64,000 nt of DNA from Hyphomicrobiales bacterium (GCA_016185205.1 JACPOA010000085.1:62001-126000), one strand, 5' to 3'. Counted from the stretch's first letter, positions 45,736 to 55,048 are shown. Program-made: numbers and translations. The notes: a model not told the origin generated them from the sequence alone.

Positions 45736-46602
45736 GTGAACTATCGCCACGCTTTCCATGCCGGCAGCTTCGCCGATGTGTTCAAGCACGCGGTGCTCTG
45801 CCGCATTTTGCATTATCTGCGCGGCAAGCCCGCGGCCTTCCGCGTGATCGACACCCATGCCGGCGCCGGGCTTTACGATCTCGCCGGCGCGGAAGCGAGC
45901 CGAGGCGGCGAGTGGCATGACGGCATCGAGCGGCTGCTGGCGGCGCGGCTGCCCGAGCCGGTCGCCGCGCTGCTGGCGCCCTACCTCGAGGTGATCGGCG
46001 CGCTCAACGAGCACGGCCGCCTCCGCGTCTATCCCGGCTCGCCGGCGATCGCGCGCGCCTGGCTGCGCCCGCAGGACCGCCTGATCGCCTGCGAGCTGGA
46101 GCCGAAGGCGGCGGCCGCGCTCGGCCGCCATCTGCGTGGCGACAACCGCATCAAGACGCTTGCCGTCGACGGCTGGACCGCGCTGTCGGCCTATGTGCCG
46201 CCGCCGGAGCGGCGTGGTCTGGTGCTGGTAGATCCGCCGTTCGAAGAGGACGGCGACTTCCACCGGTTGTCGCACGGCCTCGCCGGCGCGCACCGCAAAT
46301 GGGCAACCGGCATTTTTGCCCTCTGGTATCCGATTAAGGACCGCGGCGAGCCGGACGCCCTCGCCAAACGCCTGCGTCGGCTAGGGGCGGCCAAGACCTT
46401 GCGGGCGGAACTCAGCGTCGCGCCGCTCACCGATCCGACCCGGCTGAACGGGAGCGGCCTCATCCTGGTCAACCCACCCTGGACCTTGCATGGCGAGCTT
46501 TCCATGCTGTTGCCGGCGCTGGCCGGCGTCCTGGGGCGCCAGGACCAGGGCAGCTTCAAGCTCGACTGGCTGTCCGGCGAAGGCGAGCCGGCGCCCCGCT
46601 GA
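45736..46602 (+). CDS. rlmJ: 23S rRNA (adenine-2030-N6)-methyltransferase RlmJ
   Basis: A 288-residue methyltransferase that modifies A2030 of 23S rRNA. Started at the GTG at 45736 because the family begins with NYRHAFHAGSFADVFKH; an ATG 12 codons upstream is possible and ribosome signals are weak for both. SAM motif: RVIDTHAGAGLYDL; catalytic motif: GLVLVDPPFEEDGDF (the DPPY type with Phe). KWATGIFALWYPIKDR and GSGLILVNPPWTL are also conserved. Normal length. Confidence 0.93.
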   Translation: MNYRHAFHAGSFADVFKHAVLCRILHYLRGKPAAFRVIDTHAGAGLYDLAGAEASRGGEWHDGIERLLAARLPEPVAALLAPYLEVIGALNEHGRLRVYPGSPAIARAWLRPQDRLIACELEPKAAAALGRHLRGDNRIKTLAVDGWTALSAYVPPPERRGLVLVDPPFEEDGDFHRLSHGLAGAHRKWATGIFALWYPIKDRGEPDALAKRLRRLGAAKTLRAELSVAPLTDPTRLNGSGLILVNPPWTLHGELSMLLPALAGVLGRQDQGSFKLDWLSGEGEPAPR

Positions 46603-46798
46603 CCGTGGAGCCCCTTTCCACCGGCAGCCAGTTGGTGTGTAGTTCCGTTATTGGCAATGACGTTCCGCCTCCGGTGCGTGGGGGCCGGCGGAGTGACTGA
46701 GGCCGCGCGCGGCCGACGCTTTCCCCGAATGTGAATGTCGGCCGAGCCGCCGTGCGTGGGGCCGGCGGCGGAGCAGTACGGGGAGAGGAGTTTTCCCT
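46603..46798 (+). promoter_or_regulatory. Long leader region of the cold-shock gene
   Basis: A 196-base stretch without a gene precedes cspA, ending in the ribosome site GGGGAGAGGAG. Long untranslated leaders are usual for csp genes, where they act in temperature control. I did not identify a cold-box sequence. Confidence 0.45.
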
Positions 46799-47011
46799 AT
46801 GGCGCAAACCGGAGTCGTTAAATTCTTCAATGGCGAGCGGGGCTACGGCTTCATCAAGCCCGACGATGGCGGACGCGACGTGTTCGTCCACATCACTGCC
46901 GTCGAACAGGCCGGGCTCAAGAGCTTGAACGAGGGACAGCGCATCAGCTTCGATGTTGAACCCGACAAGAAAGGCAAAGGCCCGAAGGCCGTGAACCTCG
47001 TCGTCACCTGA
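46799..47011 (+). CDS. cspA: Cold-shock protein CspA family
   Basis: A 70-residue OB-fold nucleic-acid-binding protein. RNP1 is GYGFIKPDDG and RNP2 is DVFVHITAVE; the N-terminus TGVVKFFNGERGYGF is diagnostic. These proteins melt RNA secondary structure at low temperature or act as RNA chaperones. The gene is a separate unit with its own leader; which paralogue of the several usual in this group cannot be told. Confidence 0.93.
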   Translation: MAQTGVVKFFNGERGYGFIKPDDGGRDVFVHITAVEQAGLKSLNEGQRISFDVEPDKKGKGPKAVNLVVT

Positions 47012-47126
47012 GCGGCGACATTTGCAACTGACAACAGCGCGCGCTGCTCGCGCGCGCTCATCTCTCAAGTCGACATTCACCAGCCGCGGGTTCGCATCCC
47101 GCTTCTGCCGAGGCGACGCATTTGCC

Positions 47127-47735
47127 ATGATGATCCTCCGTTCCACCGCCGCCTCGCCGTTCGCCCGCAAGGTGCGCATCGCCGTGGGCGTGCTCGACCT
47201 CGCCGACAAGATCGACGTGCGCGAGACCGATCTCAACGATCCGGCCGACTCGATCCGTGCGCAGAATCCGCTCGGGAAAATTCCCGCGCTGATCCTCGAC
47301 GACGGCACCGCCTATTACGACTCGCGCGTGATCCTGGAATATCTCGATCATCTCGCCGGCACCGGCCGTATCATTCCGCGCGAGCCCAAGGCGCGCTTCG
47401 AGGCGCAGCGGCTGCAGGCGCTGTGCGACGGCATCCTCGATGCCAGCCTGCTGATCGTCTACGAGAACCGTTACCGGCCGGCCGACAAGCATGTGCAGAG
47501 CTGGCTCGATCGCCAGGCCGACAAGGTGACGCGTGGAATGGCGGTACTGGAGGCAGCGCCGCCGCAGCTGACAGCGGTGCCCGATGTCGGGCAGATCACA
47601 CTGGCCTGCCTGCTCGGTTATCGCGACCTGCGGTTTGGCGGAACCTGGCGCAAGGATTATCCGCTGCTGCTGGCCTGGCACGACAAGTTCGCGGCGCAGG
47701 TCCCGGCATTCGCGGCGACAAAAATCGAACCGTGA
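47127..47735 (+). CDS. Glutathione S-transferase family protein
   Basis: About 202 residues, from ATG 47127 or 47130. N-terminal thioredoxin fold: LRSTAASPFARKVRIAVGVL with Ser9 or Ser10 near the usual catalytic Ser, NPLGKIPALILDDG with the cis-Pro, and YDSRVILEYLD, which binds the gamma-glutamyl part. The all-helical C-terminal domain follows with QITLACLLGYRDLRFGGTWR. Broad detoxification role; substrate unknown. It ends just before a bidirectional terminator shared with the beta-barrel gene. Confidence 0.9.
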   Translation: MMILRSTAASPFARKVRIAVGVLDLADKIDVRETDLNDPADSIRAQNPLGKIPALILDDGTAYYDSRVILEYLDHLAGTGRIIPREPKARFEAQRLQALCDGILDASLLIVYENRYRPADKHVQSWLDRQADKVTRGMAVLEAAPPQLTAVPDVGQITLACLLGYRDLRFGGTWRKDYPLLLAWHDKFAAQVPAFAATKIEP

Positions 47736-47748
47736 CCGCGCCACGCAA

Positions 47749-47774
47749 AAGCCCCGGAGCGAGCTCCGGGGCTT
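47749..47774. terminator. Bidirectional terminator between GST and beta-barrel gene
   Basis: AAGCCCCGGAG (47749-47759) and CTCCGGGGCTT (47764-47774) pair perfectly around CGAG. It lies between the converging gst and Omp genes. Confidence 0.85.
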
Positions 47775-47800
47775 CGCCTTGGGCAACTTCAGCCTTTCGA

Positions 47801-48457
47801 TTAGAACCGGTAATTAAGCCCGGCGCGCACGATGTTGGTTTTGAAGCCCGCGTCGGAGCCAAGCACCGAGCCGCCGCGGCCGAGATCGACATAGAGATAT
47901 TCGACCTTGGCGGTCCACGGTCCGGCAATCGCAGCCTCGATCCCGCCGCCGACCGTCCAGCCGGCCTTGGTCGTGCTCGAGTCGCCAAACCCAGCCACCG
48001 AGGTCTTGATGTCGCCGAAGGCGGCGCCGCCGGTGACGTAGGGCATGACGCGATCGATCGCGTAGCCGAGACGGCCGCGCACGGTGCCGAGCCAATTGTT
48101 GCGGACCGAGCAACTCAAGCCGGCGCACGTGCCGCTGCCGCGGATATTGCTCCAGTCGATGTCGCCTTCGAGGCCTAACACGACCTGACCCATCTGATAA
48201 TTGTAACCGAGCGTGCCGCCGACCAGTCCGCCCGACAGATCGAACGCGCCGGACGAAAACGGCGCCGAGAAGTCGGAACGACCCCAGCCGCCGCCGCCAT
48301 TGATGCCGACGTAAAAGCCGGTCCAGTTGTGGACCGGCACAGGCGTATAGAGCGGCGCCTTGGCCGGCATGGCTTGCCGGCGCGGTATGTCGGCGGCCGA
48401 AGCCGCAGCGATGCCGAGCGCGAGAAGGCCGGCGCTGGCCAGCAGAAGCTTTTTCAT
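47801..48457 (-). CDS. Omp25/31-like outer-membrane beta-barrel protein (paralogue 1)
   Basis: A 218-residue barrel protein started at the ATG at 48457 after GTGAGG. Signal peptide: LLLASAGLLALGIAAASAA. The mature N-terminus has RRQAMPAKAPLYTP, then NWTGFYVGINGGGGWG. Strands alternate through YNYQMGQVVLGLEGDIDWSN, GTVRGRLGYAIDRVMPYVTG and KVEYLYVDLG, to a terminal AGLNYRF whose final Phe is the assembly signal. It closely resembles the next gene (48638-49318). Such eight-stranded proteins are abundant structural proteins in rhizobia and Brucella. Confidence 0.92.
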   Translation of the reverse strand: MKKLLLASAGLLALGIAAASAADIPRRQAMPAKAPLYTPVPVHNWTGFYVGINGGGGWGRSDFSAPFSSGAFDLSGGLVGGTLGYNYQMGQVVLGLEGDIDWSNIRGSGTCAGLSCSVRNNWLGTVRGRLGYAIDRVMPYVTGGAAFGDIKTSVAGFGDSSTTKAGWTVGGGIEAAIAGPWTAKVEYLYVDLGRGGSVLGSDAGFKTNIVRAGLNYRF

Positions 48458-48584
48458 GACGCACCTCACTTCCAGATCATATGGATCATATGGACGGACG
48501 CGAATGCGCCGTCCCCCGATTGCCCGATCAACGCCGTGCCAAGCACAAACGTTCCAGGGCAAGGGCGCCGTTAAAGTTCCATAA

Positions 48585-48614
48585 AAAAGCCCCGGACCGC
48601 GGTCCGGGGCTTTT
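48585..48614 (-). terminator. Perfect 30-bp palindromic terminator
   Basis: AAAAGCCCCGGACC (48585-48598) and GGTCCGGGGCTTTT (48601-48614) match around a GC centre. It lies just beyond the stop of the barrel gene 48638-49318; T tracts flank both sides. Confidence 0.88.
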
Positions 48615-48637
48615 CCGTAAATGTTATCCGCGTCGGA

Positions 48638-49318
48638 TTAGAAGCGGTAGTTGATACCGCCGCGCACCAGATTGGTGCGGAAGTTCACGTCGGTCTCCGC
48701 GCCGCAGACGGCAACGCCGCAGTTGCCCTTGCCGAGATCGACATAGAGATAATCGATCTTCGCGGTCCATGGACCGGCAATGGCAAATTCGCCGCCGCCG
48801 CCGAGAGCCCAACCGGCCTTGGTGGTGGTCTGGCTGCCGAGACCGACCGGAGTGGCCTTGATGTCGCCGAAGGCCGCGCCGCCGGTGATGAAAGGCATGA
48901 AGCGATCGAAGGCGTAGCCGATGCGGCCGCGCGCGGTGCCGAGCCAGTTATTGCGGGTTTCGCAGGTTCCACCGGCGCAAATTCCGGCGGATGTGCTGCC
49001 GCGGATATTGCTCCAGTCGAGATCGCCTTCGAGGCCGAACACCGCCTGGCCCATCTGGTAGTTGTAGCCGATGGTGCCGCCGACGACGCCACCGGACAGG
49101 TTGAAGCCGGTCGAACCGCCGACATTGCTCCAGGTCGAATTGCCAAAGCCGACGCCGCCGTTGATGCCGACATACAGACCGGTCCAGTTATAGGCCTGCA
49201 CATAGACCGGCGCCTTGGCCGGCATGGCCTGCCGGCGCTGAATATCCGCCGCGTTGGCCGCACCCATCATCGTCACCACGGTGAGCGCACCGATGCCCGC
49301 CAGAATTACCCGCTTCAT
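48638..49318 (-). CDS. Omp25/31-like outer-membrane beta-barrel protein (paralogue 2)
   Basis: A 226-residue barrel protein; ATG at 49318 follows GGAGG by seven bases. Signal peptide: VILAGIGALTVVTMMGAANA. The body parallels paralogue 1 throughout: IQRRQAMPAKAPVYVQAYNW, TGLYVGINGGVGFGN, YNYQMGQAVFGLEGDLDWSN, GTARGRIGYAFDRFMPFITG, KIDYLYVDLGKGNC, RGGINYRF. Tandem duplication is clear. Two cysteine pairs in surface loops (GICAGGTCET, NCGVAVCGAE) are an addition over many relatives. Each copy has its own terminator. Confidence 0.92.
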   Translation of the reverse strand: MKRVILAGIGALTVVTMMGAANAADIQRRQAMPAKAPVYVQAYNWTGLYVGINGGVGFGNSTWSNVGGSTGFNLSGGVVGGTIGYNYQMGQAVFGLEGDLDWSNIRGSTSAGICAGGTCETRNNWLGTARGRIGYAFDRFMPFITGGAAFGDIKATPVGLGSQTTTKAGWALGGGGEFAIAGPWTAKIDYLYVDLGKGNCGVAVCGAETDVNFRTNLVRGGINYRF

Positions 49319-49578
49319 CATCAAACCTCCGTAACTGTGGACCCCCAAAACCTGCCCGCACAGTATTCAGAATTGTTTCTGCGTCTAGTGTGTAAAAGAC
49401 ACACCACGAAATAAGTTGTTGAAGGTATTGTCTTAATTATGCCGACGAAATGCCACGGCGTTGCCGTAATCTACACTGACCGAATCTGATCGCAATCGTA
49501 AAGTAATACTTAAGACTTAAAACGACGACGGAATTTATACACAGGCGCGCCGAAACTTTCCGCATGCCTCGCAAACGA

Positions 49579-49606
49579 AACCCCCGGGCTATGACACCCG
49601 GGGGTT
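49579..49606 (-). terminator. Terminator downstream of the third barrel gene
   Basis: AACCCCCGGG (49579-49588) and CCCGGGGGTT (49597-49606) pair. It lies beyond the stop at 49633. The rest of the gap 49319-49578 is AT-rich, presumably the promoter of paralogue 2, without a supported gene. Confidence 0.8.
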
Positions 49607-49632
49607 CGTTGCCGTCGGCGGCGCAGCTGATT

Positions 49633-50250
49633 TTAGAAGTGATAGTTGATGCCGAACCGCACCATGTTGGTTTCGAAGCCATTGGTTGTGCCGGTGATCG
49701 AATAGGCGCGGTTGCTCAGATCCATGTAGAGGTATTCGATCTTGGCCGACCAGTTCGGCGTGAAGCCGACTTCCATGCCGAGGCCGCCGGCCCAGCCAGC
49801 ATGGGTCTTGGACTCGTCGAGCCCGGCGAAAGTGCCCTTGATCTGGCCATAGGCGAGGCCGAAGGTGCCATAGAACAGGATGTTGTTCATCGCGTAGCCG
49901 GCGCGGCCGCGTAGCGTGCCGAACCAGGGATTGGCGAACTTGTAGGGCGCGAAGGTGTCGTCGGCGCCGGTCACCTGGATATCGGTCTCGCCGCCGAACA
50001 CGAACTGGCCGCTCTGCCAATTGTAACCGGCCTGCAAGCCGCCCTCGAGGCCGCTCGGCGAGATGCTGCTGTTGGTGATCCTGCCCCATTCATAGCCGAC
50101 ATTGAGGCCGGCATAGCCGCCGCCCCAGTTATAGACGGCTGGCGCCGGCGAATAATAAGGCGCTGAGCTGCGCGGAAGGTCGGCGGCGGTGGCCGTTCCC
50201 GCGGCGGCCACCAGGCTCGCCACAGTCATCGCCAGGATCGTTTTCTTCAT
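49633..50250 (-). CDS. Outer-membrane beta-barrel protein (paralogue 3, divergent)
   Basis: A 205-residue barrel protein started at ATG 50250 after GTGGAGGGG. Signal peptide: ILAMTVASLVAAAGTATAA. YNWGGGYAGLNVGYEWGR, AGYNWQSGQFVFGGETDIQV, GTLRGRAGYAMNNILFYGTF, KIEYLYMDLSN and the end FGINYHF follow the barrel pattern, but the AMPAKAP linker of the other two is missing. It is an older relative rather than part of the recent duplication. Confidence 0.9.
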   Translation of the reverse strand: MKKTILAMTVASLVAAAGTATAADLPRSSAPYYSPAPAVYNWGGGYAGLNVGYEWGRITNSSISPSGLEGGLQAGYNWQSGQFVFGGETDIQVTGADDTFAPYKFANPWFGTLRGRAGYAMNNILFYGTFGLAYGQIKGTFAGLDESKTHAGWAGGLGMEVGFTPNWSAKIEYLYMDLSNRAYSITGTTNGFETNMVRFGINYHF

Positions 50251-50560
50251 CGTAACCCCTCCACTTGCTCCTGCCGGCGGCGCGCAAAGCGCCGGGCGGG
50301 ACTTCCTTGTCCGTCTTTCGCGTGGCTCGCCGGCGGACCCCTGTTGCGCCAAGCGATGACGCAAAGATCGAGCGGACGTGCCGGCCAATCGGCGAAAGTT
50401 CGACATTTTCGTGGAAGATTTATCGGGTATTTTAGGTTAAACGGTCATGAATCCCTAAGTACTCAGTAGTCGTTATCCCTAAAGAATGGTTATCGACGCA
50501 TTATAATACTTCGGATGAGTTTACCATGTCGGCTCAGCTTCTATTTACTATAGCTGTCGC
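50251..50560. other. Divergent intergenic region
   Basis: The right half (50400-50555) is AT-rich, for example GGTTATCGACGCATTATAAT, and should hold the promoters of the third barrel gene and of the SDR gene. No gene is supported. Confidence 0.5.
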
Positions 50561-51334
50561 ATGACCGACGACACCCGACAGTCTACGGTGCGCGCGGCGC
50601 TGATCACCGGCGGCGGCCGGCGCATCGGCTGCGCCATCGCGCTGGCGCTGGCGCGCGCGGGCTACGCGGTGGTGCTGCATGCGTATCGTTCACGCGCCGA
50701 GGCCGAGCGGCTCGCCGCCGAGATCGCCAGCGCCGGCGGGCGCGCCAGCGTGGTGTTGGCCGATCTCGCCGATCATGACGCGGTGCGCGGCCTCATTCCG
50801 GCCGCGAACGCGTTCGGGCCGCTGACGCTCTTGGTCAACAGCGCGGCCGAGTTCGAGCCCGACGATATCCGGACGCTCGAGCGCGCGCATTTCGAGCACA
50901 CGCTGGCCGTCAACCTGACGGCACCCTTGTTCCTGACGCAGGCTTTCGCGGCGCAGGCGCCCGATGGCGCCGATGCGTCCATTGTCAACGTAGTAGATCA
51001 GCGCGTGCTCAAGCCGACGCCGCTGTTTCTGTCCTACACATTGAGCAAGAGCGCGCTGCACAGCGCCACCACCACGCTGGCGCAGGCGCTGGCGCCGAAG
51101 CTGCGGGTGAACGCGGTGGCGCCAGGCCCGACGCTGCCGAGCCCGCGGCAGACCGACGCGCAATTCGCCGCCCAGACGGCGGCCTTGCCGCTCAAGCACG
51201 GGCCTTCGCCCGAGGACATCGCCGCCGCGGTCTTGTATCTGGCGCAGGCGCAAAGCGTCACCGGCGTCACCATCGCGGTCGACGGCGGCCAGCATCTCGC
51301 CTGGCGCACCGCCGACAGCGACGTCGCGGAGTAG
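50561..51334 (+). CDS. Pteridine reductase-like short-chain dehydrogenase
   Basis: A 257-residue SDR. The cofactor motif TGGGRRIG (residues 16-23), with Arg, is the TGxxxRxG form of pteridine reductases (PTR1/FolM). [11 protein letters not shown] and [15 protein letters not shown] follow. In place of the usual catalytic Ser there is Asp in IVNVVDQ, as in PTR1, with the YTLSK Tyr-Lys pair. [11 protein letters not shown] is also PTR-like. A role in reducing dihydropterins, possibly for folate or molybdopterin metabolism, is likely but not certain. It leads a plus-strand series with uvrC, a dioxygenase, pgsA, moaD and moaE. Confidence 0.85.
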   Translation: MTDDTRQSTVRAALITGGGRRIGCAIALALARAGYAVVLHAYRSRAEAERLAAEIASAGGRASVVLADLADHDAVRGLIPAANAFGPLTLLVNSAAEFEPDDIRTLERAHFEHTLAVNLTAPLFLTQAFAAQAPDGADASIVNVVDQRVLKPTPLFLSYTLSKSALHSATTTLAQALAPKLRVNAVAPGPTLPSPRQTDAQFAAQTAALPLKHGPSPEDIAAAVLYLAQAQSVTGVTIAVDGGQHLAWRTADSDVAE

Positions 51335-51365
51335 CGTATTTCACTGTGCGCATTATGTTGCTCCC

Positions 51366-53456
51366 ATGAGCGGCACGCCTAAAGACATCGATCCGGCCAG
51401 CGAACTCCGCGAGGAGGACGAGGAGGCCACGCTGCCCGAGTTGGAGCCCAATGAGGCACCGGCCGGCACGCTCGCCGCCGGCGGCAAAGCGATCGCGCGC
51501 GCCATCAAGCACGCGCCGTCGGCGCCCGGCGTCTACCGCATGATCGACGATAAGGGCGAGGTGCTCTATGTCGGCAAGGCCAAGAACATCAAGAAGCGGG
51601 TCATCGCCTATACGCGGCCGACCGGGCACGACAGCCGCATCATCCGCATGATCGCCGGCACGGTGACGATGGAGTTCGTCACCACCAAGACCGAAACCGA
51701 AGCGCTGCTGCTGGAAGCCAATCTGATCAAGCGCCTGCGCCCGCGCTTCAACGTGCTGCTGCGCGACGATAAGTCGTTTCCCTATATCCTGATCACGTCC
51801 GACCATTGGGCGCCGCAACTGCTCAAACATCGCGGCGCGCGCACCGGCAAGGGACATTACTACGGGCCGTTCGCCGCGGCCGGCGCGGTCAACCGCACGC
51901 TCAATACGCTGGAGCGCGCGTTCCTGCTGCGCTCCTGCTCGAATTCATTTTTCGAGGCGCGCACGCGGCCTTGTCTGCTCTACCAGATCAAACGCTGCTC
52001 GGCGCCTTGCACCGGCGAGATCGACTTCGCCGGTTATGCCGAGCTGGTGCGCGAGGCCAATGAATTTCTCTCCGGCCGCAGCGTTTCGGTGCAGAAGCAG
52101 CTTGCCGGTGAAATGGACAAGGCTTCGGCGCAACTCGATTTCGAGCGCGCCGCCACCTACCGCGACCGCATTGCCGCGCTCTCGGCCATCACGTCGCATC
52201 AGGGCATCAATCCGCGCAATGTCGAGGAAGCCGACGTGTTCGCCCTGCATCAGGCCGGCGGCTATAATTGCGTCGAGGTGTTCTTCTTCCGCACCGGGCA
52301 AAACTGGGGCAACCGCGCTTATTTTCCCAAAGCCGATCGCACGCTGGGCGCGGCCGAGGTCCTGGGCGCGTTCATGGCGCAGTTCTACGACGACAAGCCG
52401 CCGCCGCGGCTGGTGCTGGTGTCGCACGAGTTCGAGGAGCGCGCGCTGCTCGGCGCGGCGCTCACCGTCAAGAGCGGCCGCAAGGTCGAGGTCAGCGTGC
52501 CGCAGCGCGGCGAACGCAAGGAACTGGTGGGACATGCGCTCGCCAATGCGCGCGAGGCGTTGGCGCGCAAGATTGCCGACACCTCCTCGCAGCAGAAATT
52601 ACTGAAGGCGTTGACCGAGACGTTCGCGCTGCCGCGCCAGCCGCGCCGCATCGAGGTCTACGACAACAGCCACATCAGCGGCACGAACGCGGTTGGCGCC
52701 ATGGTGGTGGCCGGCCCGGAAGGCTTCCGCAAGAACCAGTATCGCAAGTTCAATATCCGATCGAGCGAGCTTACGCCCGGCGACGACTACGGCATGCTGC
52801 GCGAGGTGCTGCAGCGGCGTTTCAAGCGGCTGCTCGAAGAGAGTCCGCGGGAAGCCGGGGGGCCGCCATCCTTCGAGGCCGGCCTGCGGCCGGCACCTCA
52901 GGATGACGGGGTTGGCGTGGCGTTTGACCGTCATCCTGAGGTGCTCGCGCAGCGAGCCTCGAAGGATGACAGCCCCGACGAAGATGAAATCGACTCCCCC
53001 TGGCCTGATCTGCTGCTGATCGACGGCGGGCAGGGTCAGCTGCGCTCGGCGCAGGAGACGCTTGTCCAGCTCGGCGTCACCGATCTGCCGATGGTCGCCA
53101 TCGCCAAGGGACCGGACCGCGATGCCGGCCGCGAAACCTTCTTCATGGCGGGCCGCGCGCCGTTCAAGCTGCCGCCGCGCGATCCGCTGCTGTATTTCGT
53201 CGAGCGCTTGCGCGACGAGGCCCACCGCTTCGCCATCGGTTCGCACCGCACGCGGCGCAAGAAGGACATCCGCGAGGCCGGCTTGCAGGAAATTCCCGGC
53301 ATCGGGCCTACGCGCAAGCGCGCGCTGCTTCGCCATTTCGGCACTGTGAAAGCCATCGAGCGCGCCTCGTTGCCAGACTTGGCGCAGGTGCCGGGAATTA
53401 ATGCGGAAACCGCGCGAAAGATATATGAGTTCTTTCATGAACAAGCGGCGCGATAG
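51366..53456 (+). CDS. uvrC: Excinuclease ABC subunit C, with palindromic-repeat insertion
   Basis: A 696-residue nucleotide-excision-repair nuclease. After an acidic N-terminal extension comes the GIY-YIG domain ([20 protein letters not shown], about 52-130), a Cys-rich segment ([17 protein letters not shown]), the UVR motif ([17 protein letters not shown]), the RNase H-like 5'-incision domain with [20 protein letters not shown] and [11 protein letters not shown], and terminal HhH repeats ([29 protein letters not shown]). Residues about 497-538 are encoded by two palindromic repeats in frame, just before [10 protein letters not shown]. The frame stays open, so the protein is probably functional with an extra surface loop. 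Confidence 0.96.
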   Translation: MSGTPKDIDPASELREEDEEATLPELEPNEAPAGTLAAGGKAIARAIKHAPSAPGVYRMIDDKGEVLYVGKAKNIKKRVIAYTRPTGHDSRIIRMIAGTVTMEFVTTKTETEALLLEANLIKRLRPRFNVLLRDDKSFPYILITSDHWAPQLLKHRGARTGKGHYYGPFAAAGAVNRTLNTLERAFLLRSCSNSFFEARTRPCLLYQIKRCSAPCTGEIDFAGYAELVREANEFLSGRSVSVQKQLAGEMDKASAQLDFERAATYRDRIAALSAITSHQGINPRNVEEADVFALHQAGGYNCVEVFFFRTGQNWGNRAYFPKADRTLGAAEVLGAFMAQFYDDKPPPRLVLVSHEFEERALLGAALTVKSGRKVEVSVPQRGERKELVGHALANAREALARKIADTSSQQKLLKALTETFALPRQPRRIEVYDNSHISGTNAVGAMVVAGPEGFRKNQYRKFNIRSSELTPGDDYGMLREVLQRRFKRLLEESPREAGGPPSFEAGLRPAPQDDGVGVAFDRHPEVLAQRASKDDSPDEDEIDSPWPDLLLIDGGQGQLRSAQETLVQLGVTDLPMVAIAKGPDRDAGRETFFMAGRAPFKLPPRDPLLYFVERLRDEAHRFAIGSHRTRRKKDIREAGLQEIPGIGPTRKRALLRHFGTVKAIERASLPDLAQVPGINAETARKIYEFFHEQAAR
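52866..52970. repeat. Pair of palindromic repeats inside uvrC
   Basis: Unit 1 (52866-52906) has CATCCTTCGAGGCCGGCC and GGCACCTCAGGATGAC; unit 2 (52929-52970) has CGTCATCCTGAGGTGCTCGC and GAGCCTCGAAGGATGAC. They are inverted copies of each other and of the family seen at 15959-16003. Translated in the uvrC frame they give [14 protein letters not shown] and [14 protein letters not shown]. Confidence 0.9.
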
Positions 53457-53471
53457 GCGGGGTAAGAAGCG

Positions 53472-54362
53472 ATGCTCATTAAGAAACAAGAAGACGTTAC
53501 CGAGGTAGTCTTGGACGCGTTCAAGAACGCGGCCGACCCGCGCGTGCGGGAAATCCTCATCGCGCTGGTGAAGCATCTGCATGCGTTCGCCCGCGACGTG
53601 CATCTGACCGAGGAAGAATTCCAAACTGCGGTGCAATATGTCGTTCAACTCGGGCAGAAGACCACCGACACCCACAATGAAGCGGTGCTGATGTCCGGCT
53701 CGCTCGGCTTCTCGACGCTCATCTGCCTGCTCAACAACGGCAACAAGGGCCAGACCGAGACCACCGCCAATCTGCTCGGCCCGTTTTGGCGGATGAATTC
53801 GCCGCGCACCGAAAACGGCGGCTCGATCGTGCGCTCGCCGACGCCGGGGCCGGCGCTATTCGTCAATGCCGTCGTGCGCGACCAGAACGGTGCGCCGATC
53901 GCCGGCGCCGAGGTCGACGTCTGGCATTCCTCGCCGGAAGGTTTCTACGAGCAGCAGGACCCCAAGCAGGCGCCGATGAATCTGCGCGGCAAGTTCACGA
54001 CCGACGCGCAGGGCCGCTTCAGCTTCCGCAGCGTCAAGCCGGCGGGCTATCCGATCCCGATCGACGGGCCGGTCGGCGATCTGGTGCGCGCCACCGGACG
54101 GCATCATTACCGGCCCGCCCACCTGCATTTTTTGATCTTCAAGGACGGCTGCAAGACGCTGATCTCGCAGATCTACGTCAATGACGACGACCGGCTGGAG
54201 ACCGACGTGCAGTTCGGCGTCACCCGCGCGCTGGTCGGAAACTATGTCCACCACGACGGGCCGGCGCCGGCGGGCGACGTAACCGGCGAATGGTATTCGC
54301 TCGATCAGACCTTCGTGATGGAGCCGGGCAAAAGCCGGCTGCCCAAGCCTCCCATCCAGTAA
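53472..54362 (+). CDS. Intradiol ring-cleavage dioxygenase
   Basis: A 296-residue Fe(III) enzyme. An N-terminal helical dimerisation domain (residues 1-100) precedes the beta-sandwich. The four iron ligands are visible: Tyr159 in EGFYEQQ, Tyr193 in PAGYPIP, and His217/His219 in YRPAHLHFLI. The N-terminal linker and the GPFWRMNSPRTENGGSIV block favour the hydroxyquinol/catechol 1,2-dioxygenase branch; substrate choice cannot be settled. It lies between uvrC and pgsA, 15 bases after uvrC, without other aromatic-degradation genes. Confidence 0.92.
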   Translation: MLIKKQEDVTEVVLDAFKNAADPRVREILIALVKHLHAFARDVHLTEEEFQTAVQYVVQLGQKTTDTHNEAVLMSGSLGFSTLICLLNNGNKGQTETTANLLGPFWRMNSPRTENGGSIVRSPTPGPALFVNAVVRDQNGAPIAGAEVDVWHSSPEGFYEQQDPKQAPMNLRGKFTTDAQGRFSFRSVKPAGYPIPIDGPVGDLVRATGRHHYRPAHLHFLIFKDGCKTLISQIYVNDDDRLETDVQFGVTRALVGNYVHHDGPAPAGDVTGEWYSLDQTFVMEPGKSRLPKPPIQ

Positions 54363-54439
54363 GCCGGCGGAATCATCGGGGGATGGACGGGCGCGGCCCG
54401 GTTGACCTTGCCGGGGCGCGGGTGTTCATCTAGCGCCGC

Positions 54440-55048
54440 ATGAATGCCCTCAGTTCCAGATCGTTGCCGGCGCGCCCGCTCGCGATTCCGAACCTTTTGA
54501 CTTATGCGCGCATCGCCGCCGTGCCGGTGGTCGTGGCGCTGATGTATTGGCAAAGTATTTTCGACGGCGGACTGTGGCTGCGCTGGGTGGCGCTCGCGGT
54601 GTTCATCGCCGCAGGCGTCACCGACATTCTCGACGGTTATTTTGCCCGCATGTGGGGCCAGCAATCCTCGCTCGGCCGCATGCTCGATCCGATCGCCGAC
54701 AAGCTCTTGGTGGCATCCTGCCTGCTGATGCTGGCGGCCGAGGAAACCATCCGCGGCTGGACGCTGCTCGCCGCCGTCATCATTCTCTGCCGCGAAATCC
54801 TGGTGTCGGGCCTGCGCGAATATCTCGCCGAGCTGCGGGTCGGCGTGCCGGTGACCAAGCTCGCCAAGTGGAAGACTGTTGGGCAACTGGTCGCCATTGG
54901 TTTCCTGATCGCGGGCGAGGCCGGCGACAAGGTGCTGCCGGCGACCACCCAGATCGGCATCACCCTGCTGTGGCTGTCGGCGCTGCTGACGCTCTACACC
55001 GGCTGGGACTATCTGCGCGCCGGCCTGCGCTATATGATCGACGAATGA
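54440..55048 (+). CDS. pgsA: CDP-diacylglycerol-glycerol-3-phosphate 3-phosphatidyltransferase
   Basis: A 202-residue integral membrane enzyme that makes phosphatidylglycerol phosphate. The CDP-alcohol phosphotransferase signature DGYFARMWGQQSSLGRMLDP with IADK matches DGx2ARx8Gx3Dx3D exactly. IPNLLTYARIAAVPVVVALM at the N-terminus and three to four further helices complete the fold. Its stop overlaps the moaD start (ATGA), an order conserved in related alphaproteobacteria. Confidence 0.95.
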   Translation: MNALSSRSLPARPLAIPNLLTYARIAAVPVVVALMYWQSIFDGGLWLRWVALAVFIAAGVTDILDGYFARMWGQQSSLGRMLDPIADKLLVASCLLMLAAEETIRGWTLLAAVIILCREILVSGLREYLAELRVGVPVTKLAKWKTVGQLVAIGFLIAGEAGDKVLPATTQIGITLLWLSALLTLYTGWDYLRAGLRYMIDE

